A stretch of 11,721 nucleotides of DNA from Anaerolineae bacterium. GTDB lineage: Bacteria > Chloroflexota > Anaerolineae > Aggregatilineales > Phototrophicaceae. The stretch covers positions 1 through 11,721 of the forward strand of contig JADLHH010000230.1 of the NCBI GenBank assembly GCA_020848855.1, in the 5' to 3' direction. The number at the start of each line of letters is the position of its first letter. The first letter of the stretch is position 1. The notes below the pieces were generated by a model. That model was not told the origin of the DNA. It worked only from the letters and a program-made list of their open reading frames with translations, and searched no databases. The position numbers and the translations under genes are program-made. This document shows positions 6,436 through 11,721 of this stretch, one piece after another.

Positions 6436-8009
6436 GCCAGCGCCTGAACGACGAACTGGCTGATCTGTTCGGCGGTCATCGGTCCGAACTGCTGGGCGAC
6501 GATCACGCCGTCGCGGTCAAGGATGTAGGTACTGGGATAGGCGAGGATGCCGTACAACTGCTGCAGGCTGGCGTCGGTATCAACCAGCAGCGGAAAGGTG
6601 AGGCTCAGTTCGTCACGAAAACCGGCGATATCCTCGGCGGTCTCGGCGTTGTTGACGCCGACCACCACCAAGCCGTCGTCGGCGTGGTCGGTGAACGCTC
6701 GCTCGAATTCCGGCATTTCCTCGCGGCAGGGTCCGCACCACGTCGCCCAGAAGTTGAGGACGACCACCTTGCCGCGCTGGTCGACGAGGCTGAACGACGC
6801 GCCGGCATCGGTCTTCGCCGAAAAGCCGGGCGCGACTTTGCCGAGTTCCAGCCCGGTGGCGCGGGTTTCCGGCGCGCTGGCTGCCAGATCGCTGATGCTG
6901 GGGACGGCAATAGTCTGTGTATCGGGCGTTACGCGGGTGGTCGCCGCGCTGCCGTCGTCGCTGACGCAGCCGGGCAGTTCGCCCAGAGCGATTTCGCCCT
7001 GATTCAGCTTGATGACGCACTCTTCGAGGTTGTACGAGAAGTCGGCGAACTGGGTGGCGAAATTCTGGCTGAGCGTCTGTAGCTGACCGCTGGCGACCAG
7101 CACGCCAATCGCCACCAGAAATGTGCCGCTGACCAGCTCGATCTTGTGCAGATGGCGCTGCAGGTGGCGCAGGATGCTCGCCGCGCCGTCGAGCAGGAAC
7201 GCCGTCGCCAGAAACGGGATGCCCAAGCCGAGCGAGTAGGCGAGCAGCAGCGAGCCGGCGACGGCGACATCGCCGCCCATCGCCGCCATTGTCAGAATGC
7301 TGCCGTATATCGGTCCGATGCACGGTGTCCAGCCTGCCGAAAAGATCACGCCCATGATGGCGGAGCCGGCATAGCTCTGGTGCCCCTGCGCGATCATCTG
7401 GCGGCGCGTGTCGGTATAAAGCGCGCGCTGGATGCCGACGATCAGCTTCGTCCAGAAGGCTTCCGGCTGGGTGAAACCGCCGCCGAGGACGAACCACAGC
7501 AGAATGAGCGCCAGCAGCGGCAGCGCGAACAGCCAGTCGCCGAAAATCCACATCAGTACTATTCCGGCGATCAGCGCGGCGGCGATGGTGATCAACACGT
7601 TGTTGAGCCGTTGGCGCCGTTCCAGCAGCCGTCGGAAGATCGACGGCATCACGCCCATGAAGTGCAGCCCAAAAAAGATGATCAGCAGCCCGCCCGCGCG
7701 CCCGATAATGCCGGTTATGACGTTGACGTTCTGCCGCCCGATCTGGTTGACGAACGCCGTGCTGAGCAAGCCGATTGCTACGAACACGAAGGTGAAGCCG
7801 CCGACGAACGCCAAGCCGTGCAGCAGCGTGCTGAAGCGGCTGCCGATGCTTGGCTTGAGGGCAATCGCGCCGCCCGCCGTTTGCGCGGCGACGGTGTTGG
7901 TGACGCGCCCGCCCATGTAGCCGATGTACGCCGGGACGAGCGGCAGCACGCACGGCGACAGGAACGACACCAGTCCGGCGATCATGGCGAGGGTGAAGCT
8001 GAGCTGCAT
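6432..8009 (-). CDS. CcdA-type transmembrane electron carrier fused to TlpA-like thioredoxin
   Basis: The product has 525 residues. Its N-terminal half is a CcdA/DsbD-beta-type membrane domain with the paired redox Cys motifs FLSPC20VLPLVP and WTPC230IGP. These pass electrons from cytoplasmic thioredoxin across the membrane. The domain is longer than classic CcdA (about 220-240 residues, six helices): residues about 123-205 add a charged loop and two helices between helices 3 and 4. A linker (about 312-390) holds an extra Cys pair, C331 and C348. The C-terminal part (about 390-525) is a TlpA-like thioredoxin with WC425GPC428 and the cis-Pro YPSTYIL. The fusion ties donor and acceptor together as DsbD does. 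No clear Shine-Dalgarno precedes ATG 8009. The gene is first in a three-gene overlapping operon with a second TlpA and a DUF2085 protein. The role may be cytochrome c maturation, copper-site assembly or general thiol reduction; the sequence does not decide. Confidence 0.92.
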   Translation of the reverse strand: MQLSFTLAMIAGLVSFLSPCVLPLVPAYIGYMGGRVTNTVAAQTAGGAIALKPSIGSRFSTLLHGLAFVGGFTFVFVAIGLLSTAFVNQIGRQNVNVITGIIGRAGGLLIIFFGLHFMGVMPSIFRRLLERRQRLNNVLITIAAALIAGIVLMWIFGDWLFALPLLALILLWFVLGGGFTQPEAFWTKLIVGIQRALYTDTRRQMIAQGHQSYAGSAIMGVIFSAGWTPCIGPIYGSILTMAAMGGDVAVAGSLLLAYSLGLGIPFLATAFLLDGAASILRHLQRHLHKIELVSGTFLVAIGVLVASGQLQTLSQNFATQFADFSYNLEECVIKLNQGEIALGELPGCVSDDGSAATTRVTPDTQTIAVPSISDLAASAPETRATGLELGKVAPGFSAKTDAGASFSLVDQRGKVVVLNFWATWCGPCREEMPEFERAFTDHADDGLVVVGVNNAETAEDIAGFRDELSLTFPLLVDTDASLQQLYGILAYPSTYILDRDGVIVAQQFGPMTAEQISQFVVQALA

Positions 8010-8039
8010 GGGTACGACGTTTCTACTTGTGATAGTCCG

Positions 8040-8118
8040 AGTTAAAAGTTGAAAGGGGAAAGTTAAAAGCAGCTTTGGCTCGAAATACTTTTAACTGTCT
8101 GACTTTCAACTTTTTACT
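8040..8118. repeat. AT-rich imperfect inverted repeat upstream of the ccdA-tlpA operon
   Basis: The outer arms are AGTTAAAAGTTGAAAG (8040-8055) and, as reverse complement at 8103-8118, AGTAAAAAGTTGAAAG, with one mismatch. The inner arms AGTTAAAAG (8061-8069) and its exact complement (8088-8096) lie inside, separated from the outer arms by 5 and 6 nt. The apical loop is 18 nt. The arms are much more AT-rich than the flanking genes. The element fills most of the 133 bp between the YkuD-like gene and ccdA. The repeat could be a REP/MITE-like remnant, a transcript-processing hairpin or a weak attenuator. A poor promoter-like pair for the - strand lies within it (TTGAAA at 8104-8109, 16 nt from TATTTC at 8082-8087), which I would not trust alone. 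Confidence 0.65.
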
Positions 8119-8142
8119 GCTCTTGAGCATACCCCAGTTTCC

Positions 8143-9006
8143 TTAAGAAATGATGACTGTCGCCGCGCGCGGATAGAGCCATTTTGCCAGCGCCGGGGTC
8201 ACCTGCAACGCCGCGCCCGGCGCTGCTGCGCCGAAGCAGTTATGCCAGTAGACCCCGCTCAGGTTCAGGTCATCGCCAAATGCCAGCGACCAGGGCGCGC
8301 CGGTGTACCCATCCTGCGATTTAGTCGGGCGGCGCCGGGTGATTGGGTAGACGCCCGGCAGCAGGTCGCGTCCGGTTGCGACTGGCGCGGTCAGCAGGAC
8401 TCGGTCGCCATCATAAACGATCAGTTGGCGCGTGCGGGTATCGACGGCAAGCGACAGTGTCGGCAGCGCGCGGTCGAGCCGCGCGGGCGACCATACTGCC
8501 GCCTGAGTCCAGCCGAGCAGGTCGCTGCTTTCGTTTTCGGCGACGCCGTACCAGTCGATGCCGTCGCCGGGCAGGTAGTCGATCACGTACAGCACGCCGC
8601 CATGCCCGATGCGCGCCCGAATCGGCGCGCTGGCGGCGCAGAACGCCCGCACGACGGCGAGCGCGCCGCTCACTTCCGCCCAGAACGGCGGCGCGGCTGG
8701 TGTTTCAGTGATACGTGCAGGCGCGATCATCGGCTGGATGCTCTGGCGCGGCGCGAACCCGTCCGGCAGGTGATACCAGCCGCCGCGTGTGTCCAGAATT
8801 TGTGTGACCGTGTCGCTCCACAGCCGCGTAACCAGCGGCGCGGCGGCATCCGGCGCGGCGTAGACCGGCAGCGTTTCGAGCGCACGTACAAAAAGCGTTT
8901 GTCCGTAGAGCGGCTCGAACGATGACGCGGGCAAGGGCAGGCGCGGCAGCGCGTGAGCGGCGACGGCGATTCCCGCCGCCTGCAAGAACTGGCGTCGTGA
9001 CAGCAT
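8143..9006 (-). CDS. Tat-signal, SH3-like and YkuD-fold (L,D-transpeptidase-like) protein, catalytic Cys missing
   Basis: The product has 287 residues. ATG 9006 is chosen because it is followed at once by a Tat signal (SRRQFLQ and a hydrophobic stretch to about residue 25). It overlaps the upstream stop as TGATG and has AGGG 8-9 nt before it. The in-frame extension further upstream is Arg-rich shadow sequence. Two SH3-like segments follow (about 33-92 and 117-178). A YkuD domain covers 184-287: SLAVDTRTRQLIVYD opens it, then GVYPITRRRP, GVYWHNCFG with H255, and the end ALAKWLYPR. In active L,D-transpeptidases the stretch after the His carries a S-H-G-C-hydrophobic-R/N motif. Here it reads AAAPGAALQV, so the nucleophilic Cys and its neighbours are absent; the only nearby Cys is C257 beside the His. 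It is therefore probably an exported binding or structural protein. The gene pairs with the molybdopterin protein upstream. Confidence 0.8.
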   Translation of the reverse strand: MLSRRQFLQAAGIAVAAHALPRLPLPASSFEPLYGQTLFVRALETLPVYAAPDAAAPLVTRLWSDTVTQILDTRGGWYHLPDGFAPRQSIQPMIAPARITETPAAPPFWAEVSGALAVVRAFCAASAPIRARIGHGGVLYVIDYLPGDGIDWYGVAENESSDLLGWTQAAVWSPARLDRALPTLSLAVDTRTRQLIVYDGDRVLLTAPVATGRDLLPGVYPITRRRPTKSQDGYTGAPWSLAFGDDLNLSGVYWHNCFGAAAPGAALQVTPALAKWLYPRAATVIIS

Positions 9007-9794
9007 CAGCGGCGCACCCTGACGACGCGGGCGTGTTCGGCGCTGGCGGAACTGCTGGCGGCGCGCACGCGGATTTCGTAGTCGCCCGCGCCCGGCGGCA
9101 GCCATTCGGCGCGCCAGTGGGCGAGGGCGAACGGTTCGGCGCGCGTGAAAGCGACCGGCATCCAGCCGCCGCCATCGACGCTGATTTCGACTGTCGTAAT
9201 CGCCTGAATGCCGCCGCAGGCGACACCTGTCAGGGCAATTGAGCCGTTCGCCTGCGGTTCGTGGCTGAGGACGGCGGCTTTGACGCCGGCTGTGCCGTCG
9301 AGCGACCAGCCGCGCGCTTCCCAGAAGCCGCCGTCCGACGAATCGGACAGCTCGATACGCTCGATCCACTTGGGCATTTTGTAGCCGTGCAAGCCGGGCG
9401 CGATCAACCGGGCGGGGAAGCCATGCGCGGGCGGCAGCGGCGCGCCGTCCATCTCGTAAACCAGCAGTGTGCCTGCCAGTTGCTCGATAGTCAGCACGGT
9501 GGTGTAGCGGTCGGCGGCGTGGACGCGGGCGAAGCGAGCGCCGTCGTCAATCGTGATGCCGTCGAGCAGGGCAGACAGCGGCACGCCGCGCCACACCGCT
9601 TCGCCGAGCATTGGGCGATGGCTGGTCACCCCGGCGCAGGCGATGGCGCAGCGCAGCGTCTCGGTCGGGAACTGGCGCAGATCGTCGAACGACAAAATCA
9701 GCGGGCGGCGGACTCGTCCAGTAATGGCGACCGACCAATAATCGGCATTAATCGATGGGATAGTACGGATATGCTGTTGATACAAACGCATCAC
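9006..9794 (-). CDS. Sulfite-oxidase/YedY-family molybdopterin-dependent oxidoreductase
   Basis: The product has 262 residues. The start is GTG 9794 or, one codon later, ATG 9791. Residues about 15-150 match the Oxidored_molyb fold: YWSVAITGRVRRPLILSFDDL, a Mo-ligand candidate C53 in AIACAG, EAVWRGVPLSALLDG, then HGFPARLIAPGLHGYKMPKW with H124, R129 and K142. Residues about 165-262 resemble the Mo-co dimerisation domain (TTVEISVDGGGWMPV, then AHWRAEWLPPGAGDYEI). The usual Asn-rich segment after the ligand Cys is changed (CAGVTSH). Members catalyse two-electron oxo transfer on substrates such as sulfite or methionine sulfoxide; the substrate cannot be read here. There is no Tat or Sec signal at the N-terminus, unlike YedY, while the gene coupled downstream has one. 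A TATAAT box 26-29 nt upstream of the start suggests its own promoter. The family call is firm. Confidence 0.87.
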   Translation of the reverse strand: MMRLYQQHIRTIPSINADYWSVAITGRVRRPLILSFDDLRQFPTETLRCAIACAGVTSHRPMLGEAVWRGVPLSALLDGITIDDGARFARVHAADRYTTVLTIEQLAGTLLVYEMDGAPLPPAHGFPARLIAPGLHGYKMPKWIERIELSDSSDGGFWEARGWSLDGTAGVKAAVLSHEPQANGSIALTGVACGGIQAITTVEISVDGGGWMPVAFTRAEPFALAHWRAEWLPPGAGDYEIRVRAASSSASAEHARVVRVRR

Positions 9795-9819
9795 CGTTGC
9801 TCAACCGGCGAAAGCAGGC

Positions 9820-9825
9820 ATTATA
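9820..9825 (-). promoter_or_regulatory. Candidate -10 box for the molybdoenzyme/YkuD pair
   Basis: On the - strand there is a perfect TATAAT 26-29 nt before the start codon, between the cupin terminator and the molybdoenzyme gene. No convincing -35 element is visible at 15-19 nt spacing. Its position directly after a terminator makes a promoter expected here, but the support is one hexamer. Confidence 0.4.
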
Positions 9826-9849
9826 CACCAGAGCCGGAAGCGGCGTGGA

Positions 9850-9881
9850 AATAAAAAGCCGGGGGTACGCATACCCCCGGC
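9850..9881 (-). terminator. Rho-independent terminator after the cupin gene
   Basis: A perfect 10-bp GC-rich stem (GCCGGGGGTA at 9858-9867, complement at 9872-9881) has a 4-nt loop. On the - strand TTTTTATT follows immediately. It lies 14 bp beyond the cupin stop codon and separates that gene from the molybdoenzyme unit. Confidence 0.88.
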
Positions 9882-9895
9882 GAATCGGTCATTGC

Positions 9896-10228
9896 CTAGC
9901 GACCGGCGGCGGCTTCGACGCATTTCGCGCCGCTGCTGCCGATGATCGCGCCATGACGCACGCCCGCCGGAATCTCGACGCGGTCGCCCGCGCGCAGCTT
10001 GACGCGCTGGTTGCTGTCCGGCAGCGTCACTTCCAGCAAGCCTTCAATCACGTACATCACTTTCCGATAACCGTGACTCCGCACCGCGTAACGATAATTC
10101 GGGGTGTTATCCCAAACATAGGGGCGCAAACCTTCTTTCTGCATCTGGCGGGTGATGTTTGACAAGGTTGGATGCTGTCCACCACTCCAGCGGATAACGT
10201 GGACGGCTGCGCTTTCTTCGGGTGCCAT
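9896..10228 (-). CDS. Small single-domain cupin protein
   Basis: The product has 110 residues, the usual size of a one-domain cupin. The beta-barrel core is recognisable. Motif 1 is VRSH52GYRKVMYVIEG and motif 2 is G81DRVEIPAGVRH92. The motif 2 His and one motif 1 His are kept. The first His of HxH reads as Arg50 and the usual Glu as Lys56, so the metal site is incomplete and the protein may be non-catalytic or bind a ligand differently. The N-terminal 40 residues (HPTLSNITRQMQKEGLRPY and onward) are polar and unlike the barrel. GGAGG lies 12 nt before the ATG, a long but usable spacing. It follows the GNAT gene by 51 bp and ends in a strong terminator, so it probably closes the cca-GNAT-cupin transcript. 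The function is unknown. Confidence 0.8.
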   Translation of the reverse strand: MAPEESAAVHVIRWSGGQHPTLSNITRQMQKEGLRPYVWDNTPNYRYAVRSHGYRKVMYVIEGLLEVTLPDSNQRVKLRAGDRVEIPAGVRHGAIIGSSGAKCVEAAAGR

Positions 10229-10279
10229 AGGCGAACAAAACCTCCGACGATTTAGAACTTTGGAACTAACCGACGCATT

Positions 10280-10816
10280 CTAGCGCATGTCGATTCGTTT
10301 TTCCAATACCCAGCATGGCTCGTGGACGTAACGCATACGATTTTGATGATCTAGATAACTCCATTTGCCCTCGTCTTCGCCGAACACCCGGTAGCCGAGC
10401 CGCTCGTACAGCCGCCGGGCGCGCGGGTTGTCCTTGGCGGCGGCAATCGTCGCCCAGCGAAACCCCTGCTCGGCGGCGAGAATTTCCGCTTCGTGCAGCA
10501 ACCGCGTGCCGATGCCGTGCCCCTGAAACATCTCCATCACCCGCAGCGAGTATAAATAGGCGCGCTGCCGCCCGTCCGAGATGCGCTGCTCACTGCTGCT
10601 CAACTGAATGAACACGTGCCCGATGGGGAACTGGTTACAGTCGGCGACCAGCATCAGCCGGCGATTCTGAAGCTGCTCCTGGTACGTGCGCCGGAACAGC
10701 GCCCGGAAATGCGTATACTGACCGAACCATTCGAGCTTGGGAAGGTCGCTGTAGGTCGCCAGACGAAACGCCACCGGCATGTCAAGCGTGATCGTCGGCT
10801 TATTCAGCGCCGTCAT
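10280..10816 (-). CDS. GNAT-family N-acetyltransferase
   Basis: The product has 178 residues, typical for a stand-alone GNAT. The acetyl-CoA-binding motif A is LYSLRVMEMFQGHGIGTRLL (about 88-107), with the pyrophosphate loop QGHGIG at 98-103. Motif B is clear in AAAKDNPRARRLYERLGYRV, with N130 and Y137, which often line the cofactor and substrate. The family transfers acetyl groups from acetyl-CoA to amines of small molecules or proteins. The arrangement resembles RimI-like members, but the substrate cannot be told from the sequence. The ATG at 10816 is supported by AAGGA at 10824-10828, 7 nt upstream. The gene begins inside the 3' end of the CCA-adding enzyme gene (17-bp overlap, different frame), implying co-transcription and coupled translation. 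Confidence 0.9.
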   Translation of the reverse strand: MTALNKPTITLDMPVAFRLATYSDLPKLEWFGQYTHFRALFRRTYQEQLQNRRLMLVADCNQFPIGHVFIQLSSSEQRISDGRQRAYLYSLRVMEMFQGHGIGTRLLHEAEILAAEQGFRWATIAAAKDNPRARRLYERLGYRVFGEDEGKWSYLDHQNRMRYVHEPCWVLEKRIDMR

Positions 10817-11721
10817 CGCATATTCCTTCGGTTAACAGTGAATCCAGCAGGCGGTTTTCCGCCTCGTCGTCCCCGATCTCACCGTCGAGCCGCGCCTGCC
10901 GCAGCCGGGCGAGAATTCGCGCGTAGCATGGACCGGGCGTGATGCCGCGCGCGCGCAGCGTATGACCGGTCGATGTCGGGCGGACGCCGCGCCACTTGCT
11001 AGCATACTGCCAAATGCGTTCCCGCACGATTCCATCGTCCAGGATCAGCCATGCCGTGTACAGCGCCAGCTCGCCAATGCCGTCCAGCCGGGCGACGACG
11101 CGGCTCGGCGGCGTCTCCGGCTCGGTCAGCCCGTCGAGGTTCTGGACGAGCCGCGCCGCTTCGGTGATCGCGTCGCACAGCGCCTTGCTGAGCAGCAGCC
11201 GCTCGCACAGGTCGCTTAGCTCGCGGGCGGGGATGTCGATCAGCATCACGCACCAGTCCAGATCGAACGAGTTGGGCGACTGCGTCAGCCAATCGGGCGC
11301 GGGCGTTCGGGCGCGCTCGAAGCGGGCGGCGAGGTCGTCGGGCACGACGAACGCCGGATGAATCGCTTTGAGGATGCCGCGCCTTTGCAGGATCAGGAAG
11401 CTCTCGGCGGCGTCCGGCTCGGCGAGCAGCAGCGATAGTTCGTTGCGAATGCGCGAGCCGGTGATGCGGCGCAGCATCGGCAGCGCGGTGTCGATCAGTT
11501 CGGCGGTGCGCGGCTCGATTTGAAAGCCGAGCCGTCGCTCGAAGCGCACGGCGCGCAGGATGCGGGTCGGGTCGTCGACGAAGCTCAGGCTGTGCAGCAC
11601 GCGGATCAGCCCATCGCGCAAATCCGCCAGCCCGCCGTAGAAATCGAGGATACGCCCCGCGTGCGGGCTTAACTGCACCGCCAGGGTATTGATAGTGAAG
11701 TCGCGCCGCTGCAAATCCAGC
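10800..11721 (-). CDS. cca: CCA tRNA nucleotidyltransferase (class II poly(A) polymerase family), 5' end outside window
   Basis: The frame stays open to the right edge and the true start is beyond it. The visible 306 residues begin with the conserved LQRRDFTINTLAV segment of the class II nucleotidyltransferase head. Next come FYGGLADLRDGLIRVLH and DPTRILRAVRFERRLGF, the family's neck/RNA-binding signature. The helical body and tail include ARLRQARLDGEIGDDEAEN near the C-terminus, the usual end of CCA-adding enzymes. About 120 residues with the GG/DxD catalytic motifs are missing, giving an expected length near 430. The enzyme adds or repairs the 3' CCA of tRNAs in the cytoplasm. A poly(A) polymerase or A-adding relative cannot be excluded without the head domain. 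The stop at 10800-10802 lies 17 bp inside the GNAT gene. Confidence 0.85.
   Translation of the reverse strand, partial: LDLQRRDFTINTLAVQLSPHAGRILDFYGGLADLRDGLIRVLHSLSFVDDPTRILRAVRFERRLGFQIEPRTAELIDTALPMLRRITGSRIRNELSLLLAEPDAAESFLILQRRGILKAIHPAFVVPDDLAARFERARTPAPDWLTQSPNSFDLDWCVMLIDIPARELSDLCERLLLSKALCDAITEAARLVQNLDGLTEPETPPSRVVARLDGIGELALYTAWLILDDGIVRERIWQYASKWRGVRPTSTGHTLRARGITPGPCYARILARLRQARLDGEIGDDEAENRLLDSLLTEGICDDGAE

Noticed and set aside
7146..8045. Antisense frame of about 300 codons opposite the CcdA-TlpA gene
   Set aside because: The sequence is low-complexity, rich in Arg, Gln, Asp and Ala, without domains. The - strand gene has unmistakable CcdA and thioredoxin motifs.
8143..8300. 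Frameshift destroying the YkuD active site
   Set aside because: The downstream AKWLYPR segment that closes YkuD domains is in the same frame as the upstream part. A single indel cannot explain the missing motif; substitution fits better.
9007..9369. N-terminal extension of the YkuD-like protein by 121 codons
   Set aside because: The extension is Arg-rich shadow of the molybdoenzyme gene. The Tat signal begins exactly at ATG 9006, which overlaps the upstream stop.
10229..10279. Separate promoter between the GNAT and cupin genes
   Set aside because: No convincing -10/-35 pair was found in these 51 bp; only a GGAGG ribosome-binding site is clear.

Overview
The window looks like chromosomal DNA from a GC-rich bacterium, most likely a member of the Chloroflexota (Anaerolineae-like). 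This is inferred from the combination of a TadE-type pseudopilin carrying long Thr-Pro ('TPT') linkers, a CcdA-TlpA fusion operon with a DUF2085 membrane protein, and the high-GC codon use. No 16S, tRNA or other direct taxonomic marker is present.

Layout. Positions 1-4988 (+ strand) hold a surface/pilus unit: the 3' part of a von Willebrand factor A (VWA) protein, then, 15 bp later, a 1161-residue TadE-like pseudopilin. Its N-terminus is a prepilin-type anchor. Its long C-terminal stalk alternates Thr-Pro linkers with four globular modules: two diverged paralogues (A, B) and two nearly identical copies (C1, C2; 489 bp period). The unit ends at a strong hairpin terminator (5012-5047). From 5087 to the right edge every gene is on the - strand, so the two halves converge on a short intergenic stretch with one terminator-like hairpin for each direction.

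The - strand genes, in transcription order from the right edge, form three groups. (1) A CCA-adding tRNA nucleotidyltransferase (5' end outside the window), a GNAT acetyltransferase overlapping it by 17 bp, and a small cupin protein that ends in a clear rho-independent terminator (9850-9881). (2) A sulfite-oxidase-family molybdopterin protein without its own export signal, coupled by a TGATG overlap to a Tat-signal YkuD-fold (L,D-transpeptidase-like) protein that has lost the catalytic cysteine motif. (3) After a 133 bp spacer with an AT-rich imperfect inverted repeat, a thiol-redox operon: CcdA fused to a TlpA-like thioredoxin, a second membrane-anchored TlpA-like thioredoxin (GTGA overlap), and a DUF2085 membrane protein (ATGA overlap).

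Working together: group 3 most plausibly carries electrons from cytoplasmic thioredoxin across the membrane to extracytoplasmic thiols, and places the DUF2085 protein in that pathway. Group 2 looks like an exported molybdoenzyme/partner pair. The + strand unit probably builds a pseudopilin-anchored adhesive or tip structure. The most interesting items are the pseudopilin-stalk chimera with duplicated Cys-bracketed modules, the catalytically dead YkuD protein paired with a signal-less molybdoenzyme, and the DUF2085 link to thiol redox. No CRISPR array, RNA gene, transposase or complete mobile element is visible.
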